DNA of 64,000 nucleotides from Flavobacterium rivuli WB 3.3-2 = DSM 21788 (GTDB lineage Bacteria > Bacteroidota > Bacteroidia > Flavobacteriales > Flavobacteriaceae): positions 496,001-560,000 of the forward strand of contig NZ_KB899967.1 in NCBI RefSeq assembly GCF_000378485.1. The letters are read 5' to 3'. Of this stretch, positions 16,459-24,336 are shown piece by piece. The stretch's first letter is position 1; each line of letters opens with the position of its first letter. A model generated the notes under the pieces. The model made no database searches and was not told where the DNA came from. It saw only the letters and a program-made list of their open reading frames with translations. The translations under genes were made by a program, and so were the position numbers.

Positions 16459-17126
16459 GATGTTTTTAGACTTAGGTATTTTTCCATTTTGTCGGGCCGG
16501 GTGATAAATTCAATGGTAAGATGCTTATGATTTTCCGAAATGTGATATGGATCTTTGTGACAGTTTATAATTGCTGTAATTATGTCGTCCTTTGTATAGC
16601 CTATTTTAATGAGTGCCCGTATTTGTTTTTTAGCCTTTTCAGGAACCACTTTTGAATTTTTTCCGGTTAACGTATTGAACTGTTCTACGAGCTTTGTCCA
16701 GTCAAACCTTTCAGCTTTAGAATTAATCCCAGAAGGTTCGCCCGCACCTGAAACAAAAGTTTCAGGGAGAGTATTATTTATAATACTCTTTATATCACTA
16801 TCACTATCACTATCACTATCACTATCGGCATGTTTGGTATCCGTTGGTATGCGGTCGCATTCATTCGCATTTTGTTTGTTCCAACGCTTTTCAGCATTTT
16901 GTTTATTCTTAGCACGGGTACTTTCATATTTCGCAAGATCCCTTTTTAAGCTCTGTTTAATATGTTCAAATGCAACTTCAATAAGCAGATCATCGGTAAC
17001 AGGGTTCTGATCGTTTACGTATCTCAATATGTGTTTGAAGAGAACTCCGGCTTTTTCATCTGGCATCTTTTCAATTGAATGTATTAAATCGCAATACAAT
17101 AAAAATGATTTTTTATCTGCTGCCAT
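16455..17126 (-). CDS. DUF6291-type replication initiation protein
   Basis: A 223-residue protein. Residues 1-90 match the DUF6291 pattern seen in Bacteroidota prophages (KSFLLYCDLIHSIEKMPDEK, then AGVLFKHILRYVND and a second helix block). A low-complexity linker follows with a Lys/Asn-rich stretch and five Asp-Ser pairs encoded by a hexamer repeat. The C-terminal domain (about 150-215) resembles the DnaD/DnaT-type winged helical domain (KKQIRALIKIGYTKDDIITA). Likely role: binds the origin and recruits the ATPase downstream. Confidence 0.7.
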   Translation of the reverse strand: MAADKKSFLLYCDLIHSIEKMPDEKAGVLFKHILRYVNDQNPVTDDLLIEVAFEHIKQSLKRDLAKYESTRAKNKQNAEKRWNKQNANECDRIPTDTKHADSDSDSDSDSDIKSIINNTLPETFVSGAGEPSGINSKAERFDWTKLVEQFNTLTGKNSKVVPEKAKKQIRALIKIGYTKDDIITAIINCHKDPYHISENHKHLTIEFITRPDKMEKYLSLKTS

Positions 17127-17131
17127 AATGA

Positions 17132-17389
17132 CTAAGTTATGTTCTGAGCCACAAGATTATTATAATGCACCCCCGTAGACCCGCTTAATTTTCCCTCTAC
17201 AGTAATAACTACTCTAACCTCATCATCTATCTCCACAAGATTAAGTAAGTCCATCTTACCGCCTCTAAATTCAATGTATGCTACATGATTGTTTTTCTGC
17301 AGAAGTGTAACTATTCTTTTAGGGTGCCCATTGCTATCTTTATAAACATTATCTTTTACAATGCCCCTTAAGGTGACCGGCGCACTCAT
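17132..17389 (-). CDS. OB-fold single-strand DNA-binding-like protein (DUF3127-like)
   Basis: 85 residues from MSAPVTLRG; the alternative start at 17401 adds four residues. The chosen ATG overlaps the preceding stop (TAATG), which is typical of coupling. The sequence has the OB-fold order of strands seen in DUF3127 and SSB proteins: LRGIVKDNVYKDSNG, VAYIEFRGGKMDLL, IDDEVRVVITVEGKL and HYNNLVAQNI at the end. It should protect single-stranded DNA in phage replication or recombination. Confidence 0.65.
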   Translation of the reverse strand: MSAPVTLRGIVKDNVYKDSNGHPKRIVTLLQKNNHVAYIEFRGGKMDLLNLVEIDDEVRVVITVEGKLSGSTGVHYNNLVAQNIT

Positions 17390-17583
17390 TAGAATGGACA
17401 CATCATATTACGAACTACTGTAAGAGCATCAATTAAATCTGACACCTCATCTTTCGATAATGATACCGAGGTCAATCCCTCCTTTTTATCAATAACCTGC
17501 ACCATTGTAAGATTCACATCTTTATGATATTTCACTTCTAATCTCTGATTTTTGTCGAATTTCGATTTTAAAATATGTTTCAT
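17389..17583 (-). CDS. Small early prophage protein, unknown
   Basis: A 64-residue basic protein (HILKSKFDKNQRLEVKYHKD) with a short beta-rich core and a C-terminal helix (KDEVSDLIDALTVVRNM). Its stop overlaps the OB-fold gene start. No family was recognised. The sequence between 17584 and 17690 shows no gene. Confidence 0.5.
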   Translation of the reverse strand: MKHILKSKFDKNQRLEVKYHKDVNLTMVQVIDKKEGLTSVSLSKDEVSDLIDALTVVRNMMCPF

Positions 17584-17690
17584 TTTGTAAATTGTTTTGC
17601 CGGTATCAGTAAGTTTATTACTTTTGGGCTTTAGATTTTTATTTAATTATTTTTTCTTGAATAAGGTGTAGCTCCCAACTTCACCTTTTT

Positions 17691-18011
17691 TTATTCTTTA
17701 GCACGATATACTTCTTTGTGAATTTCATCAAGAATATCTCCCTCATCCATTGTAGGTAAAAGATGAATTGCACTTCTTGTAATTGCATCAATACCCCAAA
17801 GCATATCTTCTTTATATTCATCCTCTACATCGTCATGATGTAATTTTGTTGCCATAAAACATACAACTTTAAGCATCGCCTGTACATCAAGCATTTTCAT
17901 TGAATATCCGTACGTTTTCTGAGGGCTGTTTTGGATGTAATTTTCATCTAGTTGTAGGGTTTTTTTTAGGCGTTCTTTGTCCGAACCCGATAAATTTAGA
18001 TTCTTCAGCAT
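17691..18011 (-). CDS. Small early prophage protein, unknown
   Basis: A 106-residue acidic, helical protein with a Met/Lys-rich middle (KMLDVQAMLKVVCFMATKL) and many Asp/Glu residues toward the end. One of the early-operon genes. No motif or family was recognised. It may bind a host protein, but this is speculation. Confidence 0.5.
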   Translation of the reverse strand: MLKNLNLSGSDKERLKKTLQLDENYIQNSPQKTYGYSMKMLDVQAMLKVVCFMATKLHHDDVEDEYKEDMLWGIDAITRSAIHLLPTMDEGDILDEIHKEVYRAKE

Positions 18012-18034
18012 AATTTTTAGATTTTAGATTTTAA

Positions 18035-18256
18035 TTATTTAGTGAAATTTGCCCGGATTTTCAAGATATCTTTATCCGGTAACTTATGTTTGCCCTTTCG
18101 GGCCTGCCCAGGAGAAACTCCCAATTTCTCCAAGGCAGAATTTGCTTCACTTTCGAGTTGTGTAGCTGTATTATAATTTTGCATAGCAACTTCTTTACCT
18201 TGTTTCGCTACTGCAATGATTTGTTTAAAATGAGTAATAGCTTGTTGTTTATTCAT
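18035..18256 (-). CDS. Small early prophage protein, unknown
   Basis: A 73-residue helical protein. The first half is a long helix with regular heptads (QQAITHFKQIIAVAKQGKE); the end is basic (ARKGKHKLPDKDILKIR), so it could contact nucleic acid. It lies 23 bases from the next early gene in the same direction. Confidence 0.45.
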   Translation of the reverse strand: MNKQQAITHFKQIIAVAKQGKEVAMQNYNTATQLESEANSALEKLGVSPGQARKGKHKLPDKDILKIRANFTK

Positions 18257-18269
18257 TCCCCATTAATTT

Positions 18270-18458
18270 TCAATTTTCGGCATCTATAGCAACACTAATC
18301 CCTAAAGCAATGCGAGAAATTTCAGCTATGCTATTTGCAGCGTCCTGAAAACCATCTTGCGTGAGATTTTCGGTATTTGAAGCAATAAATCTGATACCGG
18401 CAAGTAAGTTGCTAATTGTGCTTTGAGCGTCAGCAAATTCGAGTGTGATTTTTTTCAT
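18270..18458 (-). CDS. Small early prophage protein, unknown
   Basis: A 62-residue protein, mostly helix with a hydrophobic middle (ISNLLAGIRFIASNTE and IAEISRIALGISVAI). It is not clearly a membrane protein. It lies between a Cro-like candidate and another early gene, with 13 and 17 bases to its neighbours. Confidence 0.45.
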   Translation of the reverse strand: MKKITLEFADAQSTISNLLAGIRFIASNTENLTQDGFQDAANSIAEISRIALGISVAIDAEN

Positions 18459-18475
18459 AATCTTAATTTTTTAAG

Positions 18476-18694
18476 TTATACAGATTCTATATTTTTTAAT
18501 CGTTGCTCTTCGGAAACAGCGTCAGTAAGCAAATTACGAATTTCAACTAACTTGTCATCAGGTATTTGCCAGAAACCGGAAAACCAATTAGTGTACATTG
18601 TACTAGGCTTTATTCCAAACGATTTGCAATTTTTTTCGCAAAAAAGCATTTTGTTTTTTAAGCTCTTATAGATAATTTTTATTTCATTTTTCAT
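18476..18694 (-). CDS. Cro-like early regulator candidate
   Basis: A 72-residue protein, first in the early operon and divergent from the repressor. The middle (CKSFGIKPSTMYTNWFSGFW) has the spacing of a helix-turn-helix (helix 2 around FGIKPSTMYTNWF), followed by IPDDKLVEIRNLL. Location opposite the repressor and the basic N-terminus are what a Cro protein should show. Homology to named Cro families was not recognised. Confidence 0.5.
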   Translation of the reverse strand: MKNEIKIIYKSLKNKMLFCEKNCKSFGIKPSTMYTNWFSGFWQIPDDKLVEIRNLLTDAVSEEQRLKNIESV

Positions 18695-18742
18695 ATTATT
18701 ATTGATACTTTACATTAGTAAATATTAGAAATAATTAAGTAA

Positions 18743-18870
18743 AACATTAACGAAATGTTAACACATAAACTATACAAAGCACTATCTTTGCAAAAATTTT
18801 TGTTCTTTTTATTTTTTTTATATTTACAAATATAGAACATTTTTCTATATATGTAACGTATAAACGTTAA
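18743..18870. promoter_or_regulatory. Divergent promoter and operator region of the prophage switch
   Basis: Between the Cro-like gene and the repressor. A plus-strand -7 element TATCTTTG lies at 18783-18790. Three inverted repeats stand out: AACATT/AATGTT with five bases between (18743-18759), which overlaps TTAAC/GTTAA (18747-18761); ATATAGAA/TTCTATAT (18830-18850); and TAACGT/ACGTTA (18854-18869). They flank the promoter and are good operator candidates. The last lies just before the repressor ATG (18884), which would allow autoregulation. Confidence 0.55.
18822..18839 (+). repeat. 18-bp direct repeat, copy 1 (before repressor gene)
   Basis: Sequence atttacaaatatagaaca. The same 18 bases occur at 19951-19968, immediately after the repressor gene. 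It overlaps the left arm of the ATATAGAA/TTCTATAT inverted repeat. Confidence 0.8.
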
Positions 18871-18883
18871 AATTTATAGTTAA

Positions 18884-19951
18884 ATGGATTTCTACACAAA
18901 ACTTAATTACGCTAAGCTTTCTAAAATACTGAAGATAAAGGATTTAGCTGCTTTATTAAATAAAGAATATGATACTGTTCGGATGGCAATTAAACGTAAA
19001 AGCCTAAGCGATTATGAAAAAAGAATAATATCGGATAAATTTTTCACTCAGGATAAAAGGACAACCTTCTCATTAAGATTCTCGGAAGCATTATCGGAAA
19101 AAGGCTTAACTGCCTATGAATTAAGTAAGCTTACAAATATTAGTCAGTCTACAATTTCTTTTTATAAAAGTGGTCGTAATGTTCCTAAATCATCAAATTT
19201 GACAAAAATCGCGCAAATATTGGAAGTGGACAAACATTGGCTTGAAACCGGTGAAGGAAATATGCATATGGACTTTGATATAGAGCACATACGCACGCAA
19301 CTGGGTTTTTCATTGGAAAGTTTTGCAAAGTTATTAAAAATAAATGTAGACGAATTGAGGGACTATAGCAACGGAAAACCAATACCGGATAATATTAGAA
19401 CGATGTTGCTAAAGTATGTTTGGGGTACTGGCATTCGTATAAACCCTTATATCCCTCTAACTGACAGTACTTCTACTATTTATAAAAACTCTCTCGAATA
19501 CGAGAATAATATAGAATCAATTTTATCTGTTAGAATTGTCAGAGCGCCCATGTTCAGTAAATATCTAAAAGGTTATCGAGAACCTACGTTTTTCGAAGGC
19601 CTACCAACAATTGAATTTTCTATAACTAAAAGGACTATTGAAGACACATTTCTTTGTTTTGAAGCACCCGATGAAAGTATGAATGGAGGTTTAATCAATG
19701 ATGCGCCTATAGGTGCCGAAATGCTTTGTAAAAAAGTTAGTGTCCAATTTTTAAAGTTTAATCTCAATAACAGATATGGTTTTGTAATTGTACTTGACAA
19801 TACAATTCTTCATAAAGATGTCTTAGATTTTGATGAACTCACAGGTGACATTAGATGTGGCAGTAGAACAGGGTTGCCACAACATAGCGATTTTACAATC
19901 AATGATAAAGATGTTAACGAGATTTGGTGCGTAATAAAACGAACATTTTAA
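18884..19951 (+). CDS. Prophage repressor with three HTH segments and S24-like C-terminus
   Basis: A 355-residue protein and the only plus-strand prophage gene in the window. Three helix-turn-helix segments are visible: residues about 10-45, a clear XRE-type HTH at about 63-115 (AYELSKLTNISQSTISFYKS), and a third at about 133-175. The C-terminal part (about 210-355) has the layout of a LexA/S24 domain: DESMNGGLINDAPIGAEMLC (Ser265 as candidate nucleophile) and VLDNTILHKD (Lys311 as candidate general base). It should hold the lysogenic state and may self-cleave after DNA damage. Palindromes lie upstream for autoregulation. Confidence 0.8.
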   Translation: MDFYTKLNYAKLSKILKIKDLAALLNKEYDTVRMAIKRKSLSDYEKRIISDKFFTQDKRTTFSLRFSEALSEKGLTAYELSKLTNISQSTISFYKSGRNVPKSSNLTKIAQILEVDKHWLETGEGNMHMDFDIEHIRTQLGFSLESFAKLLKINVDELRDYSNGKPIPDNIRTMLLKYVWGTGIRINPYIPLTDSTSTIYKNSLEYENNIESILSVRIVRAPMFSKYLKGYREPTFFEGLPTIEFSITKRTIEDTFLCFEAPDESMNGGLINDAPIGAEMLCKKVSVQFLKFNLNNRYGFVIVLDNTILHKDVLDFDELTGDIRCGSRTGLPQHSDFTINDKDVNEIWCVIKRTF

Positions 19952-19968
19952 TTTACAAATATAGAACA
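19951..19968 (+). repeat. 18-bp direct repeat, copy 2 (after repressor gene)
   Basis: Identical to 18822-18839. It starts on the last base of the repressor stop codon, so the two copies bracket the gene. The remaining stretch 19969-20113 is AT-rich and shows no gene; no integrase is present next to the attachment site. Confidence 0.8.
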
Positions 19969-20113
19969 AACCTTATGTAATAAGCATTGTAAAGGATATT
20001 GCCGACAATGCAATTTTAAATAAATTGGCAATAAAAACAATATTTAATAACAAATAATAAACAATTAGTCTCTGACTATTAGCTACATAGGTTTTTGAAA
20101 AAGTGCGGGTTTG

Positions 20114-20158
20114 TGACTGAAAATCCATGTGTCCCTGGTTCGATTCCTGGAGGTACCA
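20114..20158 (+). tRNA. 3' fragment of tRNA-Phe marking the prophage right attachment site
   Basis: Forty-five bases matching the 3' part of a tRNA-Phe, from the anticodon loop (CTGAAAA, anticodon GAA) through the T arm (GGTTCGATTCC) to the acceptor strand AGGTACC and discriminator A. CCA is not encoded. The bases 5' of the anticodon loop (TGTGA) do not pair with TCCAT, so the 5' half is phage DNA. The tRNA's own terminator follows, so this is the displaced host end. The intact tRNA should lie at the left prophage end outside the window. Crossover at the anticodon loop is typical for tyrosine integrases. Confidence 0.8.
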
Positions 20159-20164
20159 CAAAAA

Positions 20165-20195
20165 AATCCCTTAGCTTTACTGTTAAGGGATTTTT
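20165..20195 (+). terminator. Former tRNA-Phe terminator
   Basis: Stem AATCCCTTA/TAAGGGATT with about a 10-base loop, then six T, seven bases after the tRNA fragment. It marks the original tRNA transcription unit and the first host sequence right of the prophage. Confidence 0.75.
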
Positions 20196-20230
20196 TGTTT
20201 TATACCAACCCATCTTAACACTGCCCGAAA

Positions 20231-21235
20231 ATGAAAAACTTCCCGGTTACAACCTCAACACTTTCTGCTAAAGATTTAGGGCTGTTTGCAATTGAAAAAT
20301 ACGGGCTTGGCGAAAACGCCACCTGTACCTTATTCAGGACGGGCATTAACCATACCTATTTTATTAACGATGGCAACACAAAATATGCATTAAGGGTTTA
20401 TAGTTATAACTGGCGTACAGAGTTAGAAATATCAGAAGAAATTAACCTGCTTAATTTATTAAAACAGCATGGCATTGGAATCTCCCACCCCATTGCTGAT
20501 ACAGGCAGAAACTTTATTCAGGCTCTTAACGCTCCCGAGGGAATACGGTATGCCGTCCTGTTTTCTTTTGCTAAAGGCGACAAAATAAGGAGTATGGATT
20601 TAGATACCTGCCAAACTATAGGCTCTTTAATGGCATCTATACATTCTCTGACAGCTAATCTTAAAACGGAACGCATAAATTACACTTCTGAATCGCTGCT
20701 TGCATTGCCTTATAAATATGCCACCGAATATTTTAGCGAAGCATTGCCGGAAATGAAATTTATTAAAGAGAAAACCGAAGAGATTACCGACTTTTTTAAA
20801 CAGACTGCATCAGATATTCCAAGTGGTATTATCCATCTTGATATATGGTACGACAATATGGCTGTTACAGCAAATAATGAAGTAACGGTATTTGATTTTG
20901 ATTTTTGCGGTAACGGATGGCTGGTTTTTGATATCGCTTATTTTTGCAAACAGCTTTTTCATATAGAGGCCGATAAAGACCAATATGAACTAAAAGCGCA
21001 AAGCTTTTTAAAGGGCTATAACACCATACGTACATTAACCACCAATGAATTGCAAGTGATACCCAAAACAGCCGCAGCCATTTGGATATTTTATCTTGGG
21101 GTACAATGCCAAAGGTTCGACTGGTCTAACATATTCCTGACAGAAAATTATTTAAAACTGGTACATGTCGCAAAAATTAAAACCTGGCTCGAATATTATA
21201 AAACAAGAGCGGTAACTTTAACTAACGTTGGGTAA
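20231..21235 (+). CDS. APH-family phosphotransferase (homoserine kinase II-like)
   Basis: A 334-residue kinase of the aminoglycoside phosphotransferase/choline kinase fold. The catalytic loop is HLDIWYDN (His202, Asp204, Asn209), and the metal-binding motif is FDFDF (Asp222/Asp224). The N-lobe carries ALRVY with the ATP-contact Arg. The closest style is YihE/type II homoserine kinase-like proteins, not a dedicated resistance enzyme. The substrate cannot be told from sequence; small alcohols or protein Ser/Thr are possible. First host gene after the prophage, followed 30 bases later by a MazG-like gene. Confidence 0.75.
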   Translation: MKNFPVTTSTLSAKDLGLFAIEKYGLGENATCTLFRTGINHTYFINDGNTKYALRVYSYNWRTELEISEEINLLNLLKQHGIGISHPIADTGRNFIQALNAPEGIRYAVLFSFAKGDKIRSMDLDTCQTIGSLMASIHSLTANLKTERINYTSESLLALPYKYATEYFSEALPEMKFIKEKTEEITDFFKQTASDIPSGIIHLDIWYDNMAVTANNEVTVFDFDFCGNGWLVFDIAYFCKQLFHIEADKDQYELKAQSFLKGYNTIRTLTTNELQVIPKTAAAIWIFYLGVQCQRFDWSNIFLTENYLKLVHVAKIKTWLEYYKTRAVTLTNVG

Positions 21236-21265
21236 CAAAACAAATCCTGATTTAAAACGAACAAC

Positions 21266-21592
21266 ATGAAAACCTTAGACCTTAGCACCATAAAAGAACG
21301 CTCTAAAAATATACGCAATGCTTACCACGAATTAGAAAAGCACCACCATGGCAGCGAGTGGACGGTAGAGGAAGATGCTCTTGCCTTTTTAACCGATGCA
21401 GGATTAGTGGGCAGGCTTACCATGTCGCAACAGGGGCGCTGGCCAAAAGGCGGCGATGCCAATGCCGAACTGGAACATAAACTGGGTGAATGCATCTGGT
21501 GGATAACGGTTTTAGCCCAGCGCATGGACATTGACATTGAAGAGGCTACAGAAAAATTCCTTTCTAAAACTGAAAAGCTTTTAGGCCAGTAA
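21266..21592 (+). CDS. MazG-like nucleotide pyrophosphohydrolase-related protein
   Basis: A 108-residue all-helical protein. The pattern of a helical hairpin with acidic residues (WTVEEDALAFLTDAGLV, ELEHKLGECIWWITVLAQRM, and IEEATEKFLSKTEKL at the end) matches the MazG-like superfamily, where E-x-x-E/D clusters bind magnesium. Probable role: nucleotide pyrophosphate housekeeping. Operon with the kinase gene upstream. Confidence 0.75.
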   Translation: MKTLDLSTIKERSKNIRNAYHELEKHHHGSEWTVEEDALAFLTDAGLVGRLTMSQQGRWPKGGDANAELEHKLGECIWWITVLAQRMDIDIEEATEKFLSKTEKLLGQ

Positions 21593-21619
21593 ATTTTTTT
21601 TATCCTCATTAGACAGGTG

Positions 21620-21697
21620 TTCCATTTCGACCGGAGCGCAGCGAAGTGGAGAAATCTCAACGCTAAAAATAGCCATTTCTCCTTCGTCGAAATGGAA
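21620..21697. repeat. Imperfect inverted repeat of Flavobacterium type
   Basis: Left arm ttccatttcga (21620-21630) is complementary to tcgaaatggaa (21687-21697), with a second partial pairing of gtggagaaat with atttctcc. The element lies between convergent genes and can form a long hairpin. Similar sequences with tttcgac and gtggagaaat are widespread intergenic repeats in Flavobacterium. Confidence 0.6.
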
Positions 21698-21736
21698 GTA
21701 ACTATCTTATATTAGCATTATATGTTATATGCGGGC

Positions 21737-22840
21737 TTAATTAAACTTTTTATTTAACCATTTTCTCACAGGCTCATCATACAGTTTAAGGCAGGCATAG
21801 GCAATGACAATGCTACATATAAATAACAATGCAGCAACAGGAAGAGATGCTGAAAAAGAGGGTTTATTATTTACAACAAATGCCATGTAAGCATATATAA
21901 ATGGAAAGTGAATGATGTAAACAGGATAAGAAATATCGGCAAAGAATTTACATACTTTTAGCCCCGTCTTATTTTGCAACGTGCCAGCGGCGCCAAGGTA
22001 AACAATTAACGGAAAAACTATTATAATAGTTAGCGCATCATACAGGCCATTCATCCATAAATGATTTTCATTGCCTATGGCAGGAAACGCAAGTGCAGCT
22101 ATTAATAATATCCCGCTCCACAAAAAAGCATATTTAATTTGCCTTATCCTTACCACGCGGTATAGTAATAAACCTGCTAAAAAAGGATATAGCAATCTTA
22201 TTAAACCAATTCTTACCTGCGAGAGCGTTAAGGATGCGCCTCCGGATATCGTACCGTTAACAGCGGTAACACCATGGTGTACAAGTGCCGCAGCCGATAC
22301 AAATGCCAATATGAATAGTGTTGTTTTAGAAAACTTTCTTATAAAAAGTGCATAAAGAACATTAGCTACATATTCAAAAAGCAACGACCATGCAGAACCG
22401 TTAAGAGGGTACATTTCGCTCCACCCGCGAATATCCATAGACGGACGTATGGGTAATAACGTACAGCCTACAACCATTATGAGCAGCATTTTCCATACTG
22501 GTGTGCCGGCAATTAATGGAAAGAGGCTGCATTCTCCAGAATAAAAAAATAGTGCGCCTAATAAAGACCCCACAACCACCATAGGTTGCAGGCGCACAAG
22601 CCTGCGTATAAAAAAATTGCCGGTTTTTAGGGTCCCCCACCTGTCATCATAAGCATACCCTATTACAAACCCTGACAGCATAAAGAAAAAATCGACTGCG
22701 AGGTAACCATGATGAAAAATTTGGTAAGAGTCAGGATAAACACCAAAAATGTGGAACAAAACTACTATAATTGCAGCGAGGCCGCGCAAGCCATCGAGTA
22801 TGACATAATGAGGCTTTACAGCGGGGGTAGCTACATTCAT
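21737..22840 (-). CDS. Acyltransferase 3 family membrane protein
   Basis: A 367-residue membrane protein with about ten hydrophobic segments. The N-terminus has the OafA-type signature: HYVILDGLRGLAAIIVVLFH, then YLAVDFFFMLSGFVIGYAYDD with the invariant FFxLSGF motif. It transfers an acyl group (often acetyl) to a cell-surface sugar or lipid. A close paralogue lies just upstream (22957-24069), with the same C-terminal residues (KLYDEPVRKWLNKKF), so the pair arose by tandem duplication. Confidence 0.85.
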   Translation of the reverse strand: MNVATPAVKPHYVILDGLRGLAAIIVVLFHIFGVYPDSYQIFHHGYLAVDFFFMLSGFVIGYAYDDRWGTLKTGNFFIRRLVRLQPMVVVGSLLGALFFYSGECSLFPLIAGTPVWKMLLIMVVGCTLLPIRPSMDIRGWSEMYPLNGSAWSLLFEYVANVLYALFIRKFSKTTLFILAFVSAAALVHHGVTAVNGTISGGASLTLSQVRIGLIRLLYPFLAGLLLYRVVRIRQIKYAFLWSGILLIAALAFPAIGNENHLWMNGLYDALTIIIVFPLIVYLGAAGTLQNKTGLKVCKFFADISYPVYIIHFPFIYAYMAFVVNNKPSFSASLPVAALLFICSIVIAYACLKLYDEPVRKWLNKKFN

Positions 22841-22956
22841 TAATAAATTTTACTTTTAGAACTTTTAACAAACATTAGTATTCTGCCCAAAGATAGCGAG
22901 ATATGTACTATCATGGAAAATATCCTTTAACGTTAATAAATGGTATCGATATATAT

Positions 22957-24069
22957 TTAAGCAAACTTTTTATTCAGCCACTTCCTTACCGGTTCATCAT
23001 ACAGTTTAAGGCAGGCGTAAGCTATAACAATGCTTGATACAAATACAAGCAGGGCCAAGGGCAGCGCCACTGTAATAGAAAGTTTATTATCTACTACATA
23101 AGCCGTATAAATATAAATAAGTACGTAATGGGTTATGTATATGGGATAAGAAATATCGCCTAAAAACTTACATATCCTGTAAGCTGTTTTATTATGTACC
23201 GCACCACCTGCACCAAGGTAAATAACAAGCGGGAAAATAAAAATAATACTAAGCGAATCATACAGGCCGTTCATCCATAAATGATCTGCACCACCTACCC
23301 GCGGAAAGCCAAGGATAAGTACCAGCAACAGGCTGCTCCACAAAAAAGCGTTTTTTATCTGCGATATTTTTACAACCCTGCAAAGTAATAATCCAGCAAA
23401 AAACGGGTACATTAATCGGGTAAAACCTATTCTTAACTGCGGTATGTTTACGCTCCACCCTCCTATTACATCGCCGTTAGCCGATGTTACTGCATAATGT
23501 ATAAGCGCCGCACCCGATAAAAACACCAACACAGATAATGCCGTTTTAGAGAACTTTCTAACAAACAGGGCATACAATATATTAGCTATATACTCAAAAA
23601 ACAGCGACCAGCCCGGGCCGTTAAGAGGGTGCATTTCTTCCCACCCGCGAATATCCATAGATGGCGGTACCGGCAGTAACGTAAAGCCTATAAGCATGGT
23701 AAGTATTACCTGCCATGCGGGCACACCGGCTATCATAGGGAACAGTCCCGATGCGCCAAAGTAATAGCCTATGGCACCTAATATCATCCCCATAACCACC
23801 ATAGGCTGCAGGCGCACAAGGCGGCGTTTAAAAAAATTGCCTGTTGTTATGGTTGTCCACCGGTCATCATAAGCATAGCCTATTACAAACCCCGACAGCA
23901 TAAAGAAAAAGTCGACCGCAAGGTAGCCGTGGTTAATAATCTGGTCTATATGGCTGCCGCCGGCATGCGCCTCAAATATATGGAAGGCAACAACCATTAG
24001 TGCAGCTATACCACGCAGCGCATCGAGTATTAGGTAATGGGGCTTGGCAGCCGGGGTAATTGTATTCAT
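22957..24069 (-). CDS. Acyltransferase 3 family membrane protein, tandem paralogue
   Basis: A 370-residue membrane protein, homologous to the gene at 21737-22840 over its whole length (for example HYLILDALRGIAALMVVAFH and the same FFFMLSGFVIGYAYDDRW block). The arginine-rich loop after the third span (FKRRLVRLQPMV) is conserved in both. The predicted role is O-acylation of a surface glycan or lipid. The two copies are separated by 116 bases, and each may have its own promoter; no shared operon signal is seen. Confidence 0.85.
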   Translation of the reverse strand: MNTITPAAKPHYLILDALRGIAALMVVAFHIFEAHAGGSHIDQIINHGYLAVDFFFMLSGFVIGYAYDDRWTTITTGNFFKRRLVRLQPMVVMGMILGAIGYYFGASGLFPMIAGVPAWQVILTMLIGFTLLPVPPSMDIRGWEEMHPLNGPGWSLFFEYIANILYALFVRKFSKTALSVLVFLSGAALIHYAVTSANGDVIGGWSVNIPQLRIGFTRLMYPFFAGLLLCRVVKISQIKNAFLWSSLLLVLILGFPRVGGADHLWMNGLYDSLSIIFIFPLVIYLGAGGAVHNKTAYRICKFLGDISYPIYITHYVLIYIYTAYVVDNKLSITVALPLALLVFVSSIVIAYACLKLYDEPVRKWLNKKFA

Positions 24070-24252
24070 GGTACTATGTTAACTGGTTTAAAACGGGCCG
24101 CTACATTACATCGTTGTAGTGATTGCCGTAATCTTCAAAGATAGTAAGATGTGTAAAATGTGCAAGGACAATTTTACAGGGGAGCATATTTAATTTAAAA
24201 ATGCGGTTTACGGTATGGTAACATATTTTTTTCGGTCAGGTAAATTAAATGA

Positions 24253-24283
24253 TTTGATTTTTAAACATATAGTACTACCTTTG
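24253..24283 (+). promoter_or_regulatory. Consensus Bacteroidota promoter
   Basis: TTTG at 24253-24256 and TACCTTTG at 24276-24283, separated by exactly 19 bases, match the TTTG-N19-TAnnTTTG promoter of the phylum. Transcription should start near 24290, which rules out a TTG start at 24292 for the next gene. Confidence 0.85.
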
Positions 24284-24336
24284 CACGCAATTTGCAGCCA
24301 CCTGTTGTGGTTTTACCTACTGAAAAGAAGATTTTT

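Noticed and set aside
16795..16830. Short tandem repeat as a possible CRISPR array
   Set aside because: The unit is only six bases, has no spacers and lies in coding sequence of the replication protein.
1..20160. Integrase or excisionase gene inside the window
   Set aside because: No tyrosine or serine recombinase motif was found in any prophage gene here. It is expected left of position 1.
19973..20161. 62-residue minus-strand frame across the attachment site
   Set aside because: It runs through the tRNA fragment and has no family match or promoter.
24292..24336. N-terminal extension of the J-domain/KTSC protein from a TTG start
   Set aside because: It lies at the expected transcription start of the promoter at 24253-24283, and the extra residues do not match the family. 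The ATG at 24337 is preferred.
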